A stretch of 64,000 bases of DNA from Leucobacter chromiireducens subsp. chromiireducens (GCF_016758255.1 NZ_QYAD01000001.1:558001-622000), one strand, 5' to 3'. Counted from the first letter of the stretch, positions 53,066 through 61,870 are shown. The notes: generated from the sequence alone by a model not told the origin. Numbers and translations: made by a program.

Positions 53066-53304
53066 GCAACCGAGCGAAGCCCAATAAGAACCGGAATGAG
53101 CGCGGGGCGGGCAAGAAGCAGGGCTCACAGAAGGGCTCGCAGCCGTCGCCTGAGGCGCGGCGCAAGCAGATCATTGTCGGCATCGTGATGGGCGCCATCA
53201 TGGGCGTCGTCCTGGGCGCGCTCACCCAGTTCTGGCTGTGGCTCCCCGCCGGGCTCGCGATGGGGCTCGCCACGGGCGCCATCATGAAGCCGCCGGCTGA
53301 GTAA
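53062..53304 (+). CDS. Small membrane protein
   Basis: 80 residues: a Lys/Arg/Asn/Gly-rich N-terminal 35 residues, then two closely spaced small-residue-rich hydrophobic segments (IIVGIVMGAIMGVVLGAL and LWLPAGLAMGLATGAIM), suggesting a hairpin membrane protein. It is not recognised. ATG 53062 overlaps the CYTH stop (ATGA), so expression is coupled to it. Confidence 0.75.
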   Translation: MSNRAKPNKNRNERGAGKKQGSQKGSQPSPEARRKQIIVGIVMGAIMGVVLGALTQFWLWLPAGLAMGLATGAIMKPPAE

Positions 53305-53313
53305 CGGGCGGCG

Positions 53314-53345
53314 CGTGGCGGCTCCTGAAAAGAGGAGTCACCACG
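53314..53345 (+). terminator. Hairpin after the small membrane-protein gene
   Basis: CGTGGCGGCTCCT (53314-53326) pairs with AGGAGTCACCACG (53333-53345) with one mismatch and one G-U around a 6-nt loop. There is no U-tract. Confidence 0.6.
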
Positions 53346-53350
53346 TGTAA

Positions 53351-53381
53351 ACGCGAATGTCAATGTCATTTACATTCGCGT
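53351..53381. promoter_or_regulatory. Inverted-repeat operator candidate upstream of the FAD oxidoreductase
   Basis: ACGCGAATGT (53351-53360) and ACATTCGCGT (53372-53381) form perfect 10-bp arms around an 11-bp AT-rich centre that repeats AATGTC. It ends 44 bp before ATG 53426. The size fits a dimeric regulator. Confidence 0.55.
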
Positions 53382-53425
53382 GATTCTGTGCAAGGATCGT
53401 CTCGGACATCGAAGACGAGGACCCC

Positions 53426-54847
53426 ATGCACCAGACCATTTTTGAAACGAACCGACCGGCAGCGAAGATCGTCGAAGACTCGCTTGCCGACACGAAGCTC
53501 TCCTGCTTCTGGATCGACGACGTTGCCGACACCGCAGCGCGCTACCCCGCGCTCGCGGGCGATACGCGCGTGGACGATGCTGTGGTGGGCGGCGGCTACG
53601 CCGGCCTCTGGACCGCGATCAAGCTGAAGACGGAGCACCCCGAACGACGGGTGATCCTGCTCGAGGCGAAGCGCGTTGGCTGGGCGGCATCAGGCCGCAA
53701 CGGCGGCTTCTGCGAGGCGAGCATCACTCACGGTGAGCCGAACGCTGAGGCACGCTGGCCCGAGGAGACCGGCGTGCTCGCTCGCCTCGGCTACGAGAAC
53801 CTCGACGCGATGGAGCAGTTCATCGCGGACAACGGGCTCGACGTGGACTTCGAGCGCACCGGCCAGCTCTCCGTGGCGAACGCCCCGCACCAGGTCGAGT
53901 GGCTCGGCGAGAGCGAGGACCCCACGGTCGTCACGCTGAACGCCGAAGAAGTGCAGGCCCGCATCGCATCGCCGACTTTCCTGGGCGGCGAGTTCGCCCC
54001 GCGGGAGAATGCAAACCTGCACCCCGCGAAGCTGGCGGCAGAGCTTGCGCGCCACGCCGCGAAGATCGGCGTCGAGATCCACGAGCAGACGCCCGTGAAG
54101 CGCCTCGATGGGGGAGCGGATACTCCCGTGCAGCTCACCACCGAGCGCGGCACGGTCACCGCAGAGCGCGTGGCGCTCTGCACGAATGTGTTCCCCTCGC
54201 TGCTGAAGCGCTACCGCTTCCACACGGTTCCCGTGTACGACTACGTGCTCATGACCGAACCGCTGAGCGACGAGCAGCTCGCCTCGATCGGCTGGGACGG
54301 CCGGGAGGGTCTCGCCGACATGGCGAACCAGTTCCACTACTCGCGCCTCACGAAGGACAACCGGATTCTCTGGGGCGGCTACGACGCCGTCTACTACGCG
54401 GGCGGCAAGATCAAGCCCGAGTACGAGGACCGGATGGAGAGCCACCGCAAGCTTGCGAGCCACTTCTTCACGACCTTCCCGCAGCTCGCAGGCGTGAAGT
54501 TCACCCACCGCTGGGCCGGCGTCATCGACACGAGCACGCGCTTCTGCGCCTTCTTTGGCCAGGCGCTGGGCGGTCGCGTGCAGTACGTCGCTGGCTTCAC
54601 AGGTCTGGGCGTGGGGGCCACCCACTTCGCGGCCGACGTGATTGTCGACCGCCTCGAGGGTCGGGTCACCGAGCGCACCGAGCTCAAGATGGTGAAGGAC
54701 GTGCCGCTGCCGTTCCCGCCCGAGCCCGCCGCCTCGATCGGCATCAACCTCACCCGTTGGTCGCTCGACCGCGCGGATCACAACGAGGGCAAGCGCAACG
54801 TGCTGCTCAAGACGCTTGATGCGCTCGGCCTGGGTTTCGACTCGTGA
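53426..54847 (+). CDS. FAD-dependent amine/amino-acid oxidoreductase (PuuB-like, DAO family)
   Basis: A 473-residue flavoprotein of the DAO superfamily. The dinucleotide-binding motif is VVGGGYAGLWTAIKL, a second FAD segment is VGWAASGRNGGFCEA, and the C-terminal FAD motif is AGFTGLGVGATHFAADV. The N-terminal extension with SCFWIDDV resembles gamma-glutamylputrescine oxidase-type enzymes (PuuB) that oxidise amines to aldehydes with oxygen; the substrate is inferred from similarity only. It is followed by a cupin gene starting within its stop (GTGA). An inverted repeat upstream is a likely operator. Confidence 0.87.
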   Translation: MHQTIFETNRPAAKIVEDSLADTKLSCFWIDDVADTAARYPALAGDTRVDDAVVGGGYAGLWTAIKLKTEHPERRVILLEAKRVGWAASGRNGGFCEASITHGEPNAEARWPEETGVLARLGYENLDAMEQFIADNGLDVDFERTGQLSVANAPHQVEWLGESEDPTVVTLNAEEVQARIASPTFLGGEFAPRENANLHPAKLAAELARHAAKIGVEIHEQTPVKRLDGGADTPVQLTTERGTVTAERVALCTNVFPSLLKRYRFHTVPVYDYVLMTEPLSDEQLASIGWDGREGLADMANQFHYSRLTKDNRILWGGYDAVYYAGGKIKPEYEDRMESHRKLASHFFTTFPQLAGVKFTHRWAGVIDTSTRFCAFFGQALGGRVQYVAGFTGLGVGATHFAADVIVDRLEGRVTERTELKMVKDVPLPFPPEPAASIGINLTRWSLDRADHNEGKRNVLLKTLDALGLGFDS

Positions 54848-55284
54848 GCGGCGTAGAGGAGAACATGGATCAGACAGCAGCGAACGAGAGCGCAGCGAAC
54901 GAGGGTGCCCTGCCGAACGGCCGCAACGCAGCCGTGCACGCCGGGTCGATCCCGGTGGCGCTCGAGGCGGTGGAAGCCGCGGACGTCGTCTCGGGCGATC
55001 CCGCGCAGGGGATTGTTGAGCTCGGCGAGATCGGCGGCGCCGAGGCCGGCATCTGGGAGCTGCGCGGCGGCACCGTGACCGACACCGAGGTGGACGAACT
55101 GTTCGTGGTGCTCTCGGGTGGCGCGTCCATCGAGCTGCTCAGCGAGCCCGGCGTCGAGAGCGATCCCTCGGCCGATCCGCGCACGGTTGAGGTGGGCCCC
55201 GGCGACGTCATGCGCCTGGTCGCAGGCACCCGCACCCGCTGGACCGTACGCGACCACATCCGCAAGGTCTACATCGCGGGCTAA
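54844..55284 (+). CDS. Cupin-domain protein
   Basis: A 146-residue protein. The C-terminal ~90 residues form a cupin_3/RmlC-like barrel (GIWELRGGTVTDTEVDELFVVLSGGASIELL and VGPGDVMRLVAGTRTRWTVRDHIRKVYI). Metal-binding His residues of classical cupins are mostly absent from the first motif, so it may be a non-enzymatic partner. Such cupins often accompany FAD amine oxidases. GTG 54844 overlaps the oxidoreductase stop; ATG 54865 is an alternative start. Confidence 0.85.
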   Translation: MSGVEENMDQTAANESAANEGALPNGRNAAVHAGSIPVALEAVEAADVVSGDPAQGIVELGEIGGAEAGIWELRGGTVTDTEVDELFVVLSGGASIELLSEPGVESDPSADPRTVEVGPGDVMRLVAGTRTRWTVRDHIRKVYIAG

Positions 55285-55299
55285 CCCGCACGCGCGCTT

Positions 55300-55344
55300 G
55301 AACGCTCAGGGTCGGTGATCTTTTCGCACCGATCCTGAGCGTTC
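55300..55344 (+). terminator. Long hairpin between cupin and permease genes
   Basis: GAACGCTCAGGGTCGGTG (55300-55317) pairs with 55327-55344 over 18 bp with a single G-U, with a loop containing TTTT. It probably terminates the oxidoreductase-cupin operon. Confidence 0.8.
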
Positions 55345-55430
55345 GCTGTATGATGATCGATTGGTCGCGCGCTCGCAGGGGCGGACGCGCAGCTCACTTC
55401 TGAACTGACCGCCCCATTGAAGGAGCCCGC

Positions 55431-56795
55431 ATGGCGCTGCCCTGGAAACTGCACGGTGACGGAAAGCACGTTGCCCCCGACGCGATTGTGCTCCCGGAGG
55501 AGCGCCTGAGCTGGGGCCGCACGATCGGCTTCGGCGCACAGCACGTGGTCGCCATGTTCGGCGCGACCTTCCTGGTCCCGCTGCTCACGGGCTTCAGCCC
55601 CACGGCCACCCTCTTCTTCTCCGGCCTCGGCACGATGCTGTTCCTCTTGCTCACGGGCAACCGCCTGCCGAGCTACCTCGGTTCGTCGTTCGCGTTCATC
55701 GCGCCGATCCTTGCCGCCACCGCCGGCGGCGATGATCTCGGCCGCGCCTCCTTCGGTATCCTCGCGATCGGTGTGCTCATGGCCGTCGTCGGCCTCGTGG
55801 TGCACCGCTTCGGCACGGGCTGGATCAACGCGCTCATGCCGCCCGTCGTGATGGGCGCGATTGTTGCTCTCATCGGCTTCAACCTCGCACCGGCCGTGCG
55901 CAACAACTGGACCGGCAACCCCGGCGCAAACCCGGATGTCGATCAGGTGCTCTCCTCGTGGGTGGCGCTCGCAACGCTCGTCGCGATCCTGCTCATCACC
56001 GTGCTGTTCCGCGGCCTCATCGGCCGCCTCTCGATCGTGCTCGGCATGGCGGTCGGCTACATCATCGCGGTGGTCGCGGGTCTCGTGAACTTCGATGCGG
56101 TCGCTGAGGCCGACTGGGTGGGGCTGCCCCAGTTCCATGCGGTGGGCAACCCGTTTGCCGATCCCTCGCTGTGGGGCCTCCTCCCGGCCTTCCTGCCTGT
56201 CGTGCTCGTGCTCATCGCCGAGAACGTGGGGCACGTGAAGAGCGTGGGCCTCATGGTGAACCGCGACCTCGACGGCGTGACGGGCCGTGCGCTCCTCGCC
56301 GACGGACTCTCGACCATGCTCGCCGGCTTCGGCGGTGGCTCGGGCACCACGACCTACGGTGAGAACATCGGCGTGATGGCCGCGACCCGCGTCTACTCGA
56401 CGGCCGCGTACTGGGTCGCCGGCACCATCGCCGTGCTGCTCAGCTTCTCGCCTAAGGTGGGCGCCGTGATCTTCTCGGTGCCGCCGGCGGTGCTCGGCGG
56501 CGTGACCGTCGCGCTCTACGGCCTCATCGGCCTCATCGGTGTGAAGATCTGGATCGACAACAAGGTCGACTTCTCGAAGCCGATCAACCAGTTCTCGGCC
56601 GCCGTGCCGCTCATCGTGGGCATCGCAGACTTCACGATTCAGTTCGGCTCGGTGGTGTTCAACGGCATCGCGCTCGGCACGATCGCGGCGATCGGCGTCT
56701 ACCACCTCATGCGCGTGCTCGCGAAGGCGCGCGGTGGCGAAATGCAGCTCGCGGACCCCGTCGTCACGGGCCCGGCAGCCGACGACGCGAGCTAG
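55431..56795 (+). CDS. Uracil-xanthine permease family transporter (NCS2/NAT)
   Basis: A 454-residue polytopic transporter of the nucleobase-ascorbate/NCS2 family, with about 12-14 helices. Family motifs include GFGAQHVVAMFGATFLVPLLTG, the Q/E-H substrate-helix ENVGHVKSVGLMVNRDL and the NAT signature region GFGGGSGTTTYGENIGVMAATRVYST. It is closest in style to UraA/PyrP uracil:proton symporters; xanthine cannot be excluded. AAGGAG precedes ATG 55431. It stands alone between two hairpins, after a TATGAT-containing promoter region at about 55348. Confidence 0.94.
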   Translation: MALPWKLHGDGKHVAPDAIVLPEERLSWGRTIGFGAQHVVAMFGATFLVPLLTGFSPTATLFFSGLGTMLFLLLTGNRLPSYLGSSFAFIAPILAATAGGDDLGRASFGILAIGVLMAVVGLVVHRFGTGWINALMPPVVMGAIVALIGFNLAPAVRNNWTGNPGANPDVDQVLSSWVALATLVAILLITVLFRGLIGRLSIVLGMAVGYIIAVVAGLVNFDAVAEADWVGLPQFHAVGNPFADPSLWGLLPAFLPVVLVLIAENVGHVKSVGLMVNRDLDGVTGRALLADGLSTMLAGFGGGSGTTTYGENIGVMAATRVYSTAAYWVAGTIAVLLSFSPKVGAVIFSVPPAVLGGVTVALYGLIGLIGVKIWIDNKVDFSKPINQFSAAVPLIVGIADFTIQFGSVVFNGIALGTIAAIGVYHLMRVLAKARGGEMQLADPVVTGPAADDAS

Positions 56796-56825
56796 CGCGT
56801 TCGATCCCGCGCCATCAGCGCATTC

Positions 56826-56873
56826 ACAGCGCATCCGCAGCCGACGAAACTCCGTTGCGGATGCGCTGTTTTG
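56826..56873 (+). terminator. Intrinsic terminator after the permease gene
   Basis: ACAGCGCATCCGCA (56826-56839) pairs with TGCGGATGCGCTGT (56856-56869), 14 bp, followed by TTTTGCTGTTTC. Confidence 0.93.
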
Positions 56874-56898
56874 CTGTTTCAGCGCCTAGGGTGGCGGT

Positions 56899-59800
56899 GT
56901 GTGGAGTGTAGACCGACGTCGGCGACCCGAATCGGGTGGCGACGATAATGAGACCGTAGAGGTCACCGCTGAGGCGGTGCCGCCCCAGGACGAGGGCGCG
57001 GTCCCGGCTGCCCCCGCCCCCGAGGCTCCCCGCGCCCCCGAGCGCGATCTGACGGCCCAGCTCACCGGGCCGGTGTCACTCGTCGACGCGTACGCGGACG
57101 AGCACGCCGACTGGCGCCGCGACGCCGCGCGCATCGGCGGCCGCAACCCGCTGCTGCACTTCGATGACCGACCCGCCAACCGGATTGAGCTCTCGACCAC
57201 CCACCCGGGCGGATTGCCGCAGTTCATCACGGGTAACAAGATCCTGCTCTCTGCCCTGATTCGCGACGACCTCGCGCTCCGCCACGCGCGCGCCGCCGCT
57301 GGGCGCGTGACCGACAAGGCGATCGAGATGCGGACGGTGCGCGGACTCGAGACCGTTCACCTCGGTGTGGGCATCGCGAAGTGGACGTTCGAAGGCGAGG
57401 AGTTTTGCGCCCCCGTGCTGCTGCGTCCCCTCGCTATTCGCCGCTATGGCCGCGACTTCGAGCTCAAGCTGAAGCAGTTCCCATCGGTGAACGAGGAGCT
57501 GATCCGTGCGCTGCGCGAACAGTTCGGCATCACGCTTGATGCGCGCGCACTGGTCGAGCTGTCGCAGTCCGAGGGTGTGTTCAAGCCCCAGCCCGTGATC
57601 GACCGCGTGCGCCAGACCGTCGCCGGGGTCTCTGGGTTTGTGGTGCAGCCGCGCCTCGTCGTGTCCTCGTTCCACTCGGTGGCGCAGGGCATGGTCGGTG
57701 CGGTGAAGGATCTCGACTCGCCGATTCTCGCGGCTGTGTGTGGCAGCGAGCCGGCGCGTGAGCAGCTCGCGAAGGCCTACCGGCCCGTGAGCGCGACCGC
57801 GCCCGACGAGCGCTCGCCCGACGTGGACCGGCACCTGTACGACGCCGATGCCGAGCAGGACGATGTGCTTGCGCAGATCGACGCCGGCCACTCGGTCGTC
57901 GTGCACACGCTGCCCGGCACGGGCGGCACGCAGACCGTGGTCAACGCGATCGGTAGCCTTGCCCGCGACGGGAAGCGCGTGCTCGTCGTGTCGCCCCGCC
58001 GGGCGACGCTCGACGGGATTTCGCACCGCCTGACGCGCGCAGGCCTCGCCGGCCTCTCGGTCGGCCCGCGCCGTGTGCGCCGCAACCTCGTTGAGTCGAT
58101 TAGTCGCAACGAGAACGCGCGCGCCGAGCAGCTGGGTGAAGTCGATGCTGCGCTGATCCGCCTCCGCGGGGTGCTGCGCGACTACCGCGGTGCACTCTCG
58201 ACCGCGGACCCGCGCTACGGGGTCTCGCCGCTCGACGCCCTCCGTCGTTTGACGCGGCTCGCCCAGAGCGAGCGTCCGCCGCACACGACCGTGCGGCTCG
58301 ATGATCACGCCCTCGGCCAGCTGACGCTTGATCGCAGCGCGATGGCGGAGGACCTCACAGAGGTCGCGCGCCTCGGCCAGTTCCAGTACGGGCCCGAGGA
58401 TTCGCCCTGGTACGGCGTGAGCTTCTCCACGACGGAGGAGGCCCGCACCGCGTACGGCACCGCAGTCGATCTCGCCGAGGCGCAGCTGCCCCGCCTGATC
58501 TCGATGGCCAACGAGGTGATTGGCCAGACGTCAATGCGCCCATACGAGACGATCGCCGAGCTTGGGGTTTATCTCCGGCTGCTCATGGGCATCCGCGATA
58601 CGCTCGACCGCTTCACCCCGTCGGTGTACGACCGCTCGCTGACCGAGGTCATCGCGGCGCACGCGCCGCGCGGCTCGGACGAGATGACGGCCGCGAACAA
58701 GCGTCGCCTGCGCAAGCTCGCCCGCGAGTACGTGCGCCCCGGCGTGCACATCACGGACATGTACTCGCGCCTCGTGCAGATCCAGCAGCAGCGCGTGCTC
58801 TGGCAGCGCTACACGACTGTGGTCGGCGCCCGCCCCGAGGTGCCGCTCGGTATCTCTGACGTGGTCGTGGCGTTCCAGTCCGCCTACCAGGATCTCGATG
58901 AGCTCGATCGGGTGCTCGGCGTTGCGAGCGATCCCGATCGGCTGAAGAACCGCACCCTCGGATCGCTCGCGAGCCGCATCTCCGACCTCGCCCGCGAGTC
59001 CGAGGTGCTGCAAAACATTCAGGAGCGCACGAAGATCGTGGAGCGCATGCGCGCCGCGCACCTCGAGCCGCTGCTCGACGACCTCTCGGCGCGCCACGTG
59101 CCCGCCGAGGACGTCGCCTCTGAGCTGGAACTCGCCTGGTGGCAGTCGGCGCTCGAGCGGATGTTGCACACGAACCCCGCGCTGCTCAGCGCGAACACTG
59201 GCGTGCTCGAGCGGCTCGAGGCCGATTTCCGCCTCGTCGACGATGCGCATGCCGGCGCGAACGGCGCGCTCCTCGCTGCGAGCTTGGCCGATGCGTGGCG
59301 CGTTGCCGTGCTCGACCACAAGCAGGAGGCGCTCGCGATGCGCGAGGCGCTGCGCCGCCCCGACGTGACCGTCGCCCAGCTCGCACAGGGCGCCCCTCAC
59401 CTGCTCAGCGTGCTCGCCCCGGTCTGGACGATGTCGCCGTACGAGGTTGCAGAGCTGCCCGACAGCATGCGTTTCGACACTGTGCTGCTCGTCGATGCGG
59501 GAGCCACGACCCTCGTGGAGAACCTCGGTGCCATCCGTCGCGCTCAGCAGGTCGTGGCCTTCGGCGACACGATGACGCAGACGCCCGCGCACTTCGAACT
59601 GTCGGTTGGCGCCCCGGTGCCGGAGGCGGCATCCGATCCTGCGGAGGCCGACGCCCTGCACCGCAGCTCGGCGTTCGCCGCGCTCGGCGAGGTGCTGCCG
59701 ACGCTCACGCTGACGCGCAGCTACCGCGCCGGCGGCGAAGACCTCACACAGCTCGTCAACACGCGCTTCTACGGCGAGGCGATCCAGACCCTGCCCTGGG

Positions 59801-60693
59801 CGGGCAGCTTCCTCGGACACTCGAGCCTCACGTACGAGTTTGTGAGCGGCGGCCAGGGCCTGCCGGACCAGCAGACCGGTGCCGTGGAGAGCACGGACGC
59901 CGAGGTCGAGCGCGTGGTGCAGCTGGTGCTCCAGCACGCGAGCGATCGCGCCGGTGAGTCGCTCATGGTCATCACGGCGAGCGAACGCCACGCGGTGCGC
60001 GTGTACCAGGCCGTGCTGCAGGCGTTCTCGAAGTTCCCGCAGTACCGCGAGTTCTTGCTCGGGGATCGTGCGGAGCCCTTCGCGGTGATGACGCTCGAGC
60101 AGGCGACCGCGCAGAGCCGCGATCGCGTGATCTTCTCGATCGGCTACGGCCGCACCCCGCACGGGCGCGTGCTCTCCAACTTTGGCGGCCTCGGTCGCCC
60201 GGGCGGCGAACGCCTGCTCGCGGTCGCAATGACCCGCGCCCGCCGCGCGATGACCATCGTTAGCTGCTTCAAGCCGAAGGACCTCGACTCCGCGCGCATC
60301 AAGCACGGCGTCGTGGAGCTCGCCGAGCTGCTCGCACTCGAGCACCCGGCACCCGAGCCGCCCGCGCTCCCCGCCGAGCGCGATCCCATGATCGGCGAGC
60401 TCGCCGACCGCTTGGAAGCGCTCGGGCTCACGGTTGCGCTCGACTACCGCGGCGCGATTCCGCTTGCCGCGTCGTACGACGGCCGCGCGATCGCGATCGA
60501 TGTTGACCTGGGTGACGGTTCGGAGAGCCTGCGCGATACGCTGCGTCTCCGCCCGGCCGTGCTGCGCCGCCTCGGCTGGCACTACCACCGAGTCCAGAGC
60601 TTCGACTTGTTCTCCGACCCCGACGAGGCCGCGCGCCGCATCGCCCGCACCCTCGGAATCGAGGCGGGGGAGCTCGCCGCGGATCAGGCGTGA
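56899..60693 (+). CDS. Very large SF1 (UPF1/DUF4011-like) helicase-like protein with degenerate ATPase motifs
   Basis: A 1264-residue protein. A low-complexity acidic/Pro N-terminus (1-50) precedes an N-terminal DUF4011-like region (about 60-320). Two RecA-like halves (about 325-930 with a long helical insertion, and about 930-1130) precede a C-terminal Vsr/restriction-endonuclease-like domain (about 1165-1264: AIDVDLGDG...LRRLGWHYHRVQSFDLFSDP). The helicase core keeps the family shape, including motif IV LTRSYRAGGEDLTQLVNTRFYG and motif VI LLAVAMTRARRAM (Arg1113, Arg1115). However, Walker A reads PGTGGTQT with Gly343 where Lys is required, and Walker B reads LLVDAGA (Asp866-Ala867) instead of DEAS. 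It may be an ATPase-dead relative. GTG 56899 is leaderless (TAGGGT 6 nt upstream). Confidence 0.85.
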   Translation: MWSVDRRRRPESGGDDNETVEVTAEAVPPQDEGAVPAAPAPEAPRAPERDLTAQLTGPVSLVDAYADEHADWRRDAARIGGRNPLLHFDDRPANRIELSTTHPGGLPQFITGNKILLSALIRDDLALRHARAAAGRVTDKAIEMRTVRGLETVHLGVGIAKWTFEGEEFCAPVLLRPLAIRRYGRDFELKLKQFPSVNEELIRALREQFGITLDARALVELSQSEGVFKPQPVIDRVRQTVAGVSGFVVQPRLVVSSFHSVAQGMVGAVKDLDSPILAAVCGSEPAREQLAKAYRPVSATAPDERSPDVDRHLYDADAEQDDVLAQIDAGHSVVVHTLPGTGGTQTVVNAIGSLARDGKRVLVVSPRRATLDGISHRLTRAGLAGLSVGPRRVRRNLVESISRNENARAEQLGEVDAALIRLRGVLRDYRGALSTADPRYGVSPLDALRRLTRLAQSERPPHTTVRLDDHALGQLTLDRSAMAEDLTEVARLGQFQYGPEDSPWYGVSFSTTEEARTAYGTAVDLAEAQLPRLISMANEVIGQTSMRPYETIAELGVYLRLLMGIRDTLDRFTPSVYDRSLTEVIAAHAPRGSDEMTAANKRRLRKLAREYVRPGVHITDMYSRLVQIQQQRVLWQRYTTVVGARPEVPLGISDVVVAFQSAYQDLDELDRVLGVASDPDRLKNRTLGSLASRISDLARESEVLQNIQERTKIVERMRAAHLEPLLDDLSARHVPAEDVASELELAWWQSALERMLHTNPALLSANTGVLERLEADFRLVDDAHAGANGALLAASLADAWRVAVLDHKQEALAMREALRRPDVTVAQLAQGAPHLLSVLAPVWTMSPYEVAELPDSMRFDTVLLVDAGATTLVENLGAIRRAQQVVAFGDTMTQTPAHFELSVGAPVPEAASDPAEADALHRSSAFAALGEVLPTLTLTRSYRAGGEDLTQLVNTRFYGEAIQTLPWAGSFLGHSSLTYEFVSGGQGLPDQQTGAVESTDAEVERVVQLVLQHASDRAGESLMVITASERHAVRVYQAVLQAFSKFPQYREFLLGDRAEPFAVMTLEQATAQSRDRVIFSIGYGRTPHGRVLSNFGGLGRPGGERLLAVAMTRARRAMTIVSCFKPKDLDSARIKHGVVELAELLALEHPAPEPPALPAERDPMIGELADRLEALGLTVALDYRGAIPLAASYDGRAIAIDVDLGDGSESLRDTLRLRPAVLRRLGWHYHRVQSFDLFSDPDEAARRIARTLGIEAGELAADQA

Positions 60694-60920
60694 CCGATAC
60701 CGACCCGGCGGCGGAGTCTCGCCCGCAGCGTCGCTCGCGCCGGGCGCAGCGGCCCGCTCCCTCGGGAGTGGATCCGCGCCCGTCGGAGCACGCGCTCAAC
60801 GCGCGAGCCGGCGAGGATCGCGCGGAGGGCTGGGGGGACACGGCTTCTGGTGCGGACGGCACTGCCGAGCGCGCCAACGAAGCACGGTTGAAGCGCGATC
60901 GCCCGCCGCACTGGGGCTAG
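60690..60920 (+). CDS. Small disordered protein coupled to the helicase-like gene
   Basis: 76 residues, highly polar and Arg/Pro/Glu/Gly-rich, with no fold signature apart from the C-terminal NEARLKRDRPPHWG, which looks like a short linear motif. GTG 60690 overlaps the stop of the helicase-like gene (GTGA), so it is co-translated. The function is unknown; a partner or adaptor role is conjecture. Confidence 0.65.
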   Translation: MTDTDPAAESRPQRRSRRAQRPAPSGVDPRPSEHALNARAGEDRAEGWGDTASGADGTAERANEARLKRDRPPHWG

Positions 60921-60938
60921 CGGGAGCGCGACGCCGAG

Positions 60939-61163
60939 CTAGGAGCTGGACGAGCTGCTGGAGGAGCCCGATCCTGATCCGCTTGCCCGCGAGTCGGTGC
61001 GGTAGAAACCCGAGCCGTTGAACGTCACGCCGAGCGAGGAGCCGAAGACCTTGCGCAGCGCGCCGCCGCACTCGGGGCACTCGGTGAGCGCATCATCCGA
61101 GAACGACTGGTAGATGTCGAATGCGTGGCCGCAGTCGGCACACCGGTAAGCGTAGGTAGGCAC
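60939..61163 (-). CDS. FmdB-family zinc-ribbon protein
   Basis: A 74-residue putative regulatory zinc ribbon. It starts MPTYAYRCADCGHAFD with Cys8/Cys11 and has the second pair Cys29/Cys32 in CPECGG, followed by FGSSLGVTFNGSGFYRTDSR, the usual FmdB C-terminal motif, and a Ser/Gly tail. The function in actinobacteria is not defined. It begins 11 bp after the 5-formyl-THF cyclo-ligase stop on the same strand, a conserved-looking pairing. Confidence 0.93.
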   Translation of the reverse strand: MPTYAYRCADCGHAFDIYQSFSDDALTECPECGGALRKVFGSSLGVTFNGSGFYRTDSRASGSGSGSSSSSSSS

Positions 61164-61174
61164 AATCAGTCAGC

Positions 61175-61792
61175 CTACCCCGTCTTGGCTGCGAAACGGC
61201 GGACCCCAGCCGGAGTGACCACGCCCGTGACTGGGATGTCGTGGGCATCGCGGGGGAGCGCGGCCACGAGATCCGCGTCGTGCACCACCGCGTAGACGGG
61301 CGGGCGCTGATCCAACGCTGCCAGACACCGGTCGTAGTAGCCGAGGCCCCAGCCGAGGCGCGTGCCCGCCCGGTCGACCGCGCACGCGGGGATGAGCAAG
61401 AGGTCTGCGCTGCCGGCGGCGGTCGCGAGAAGCCTCGGCCCCACGGGCTCGCGGATGCCGTGACGCCCGGGCACCGGATCGCCCTGCCCCGCGAGCACCC
61501 ACGCGAGGGTGTGGTCGGGAAGCGAGACCGGCAACAGCACTTCGATGCCCTGCTCGGTGGCCCACTGCAGAAACAGCTCGGGATCGGGTTCGCCCGCAGT
61601 CGCGAGGTAGCACGTCACCCGGCGTGCCTGTGCGGCCTCGACGAGCGCGATGAGGTGCGCGGAGATTTCGGCTGCCGCGGTGCTTCGATCTGATGGGGAT
61701 CGCGTAGCCCGGCTCGCGCGCACCGCCGCGCGCACCCGCCGCTTTGCGCGCGCTCGCGCAGAAACCGGTGTGGCACCCACGGAACTGTCCAT
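61175..61792 (-). CDS. 5-formyltetrahydrofolate cyclo-ligase
   Basis: A 205-residue enzyme that converts 5-formyl-THF to 5,10-methenyl-THF using ATP. Family features are an Arg/Lys-rich N-terminal helix (ARAKRRVRAAVRASR), YLATAGEPDPELFLQWA, LLIPACAVDRAGTRLGWGLGYYDR (ATP/substrate loop) and VVTPAGVRRF at the C-terminus. ATG 61792 lies 6 nt after TATGGT on the minus strand (leaderless). It is divergent from galU and upstream of the FmdB gene. Confidence 0.93.
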   Translation of the reverse strand: MDSSVGATPVSARARAKRRVRAAVRASRATRSPSDRSTAAAEISAHLIALVEAAQARRVTCYLATAGEPDPELFLQWATEQGIEVLLPVSLPDHTLAWVLAGQGDPVPGRHGIREPVGPRLLATAAGSADLLLIPACAVDRAGTRLGWGLGYYDRCLAALDQRPPVYAVVHDADLVAALPRDAHDIPVTGVVTPAGVRRFAAKTG

Positions 61793-61798
61793 AGCGAA

Positions 61799-61863
61799 AC
61801 CATACCTTTCCTGCGGAATCGCTGGCGGCCCAACTTTGTTCGCGCCTCTGCCGACATTAGGCT
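61799..61863. promoter_or_regulatory. Divergent promoters for the cyclo-ligase and galU
   Basis: Minus-strand -10 TATGGT (61804-61799). Plus-strand -35 TTGTTC (61836-61841), 16 bp, -10 TAGGCT (61858-61863), ending 7 nt before the galU ATG. Both predict leaderless transcripts. Confidence 0.65.
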
Positions 61864-61870
61864 GGCCTGC

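Noticed and set aside
58531..60588. 685-residue minus-strand open frame opposite the helicase-like gene
   Set aside because: Composition typical of antisense shadow (Arg/His/Glu-rich); no recognisable motif.
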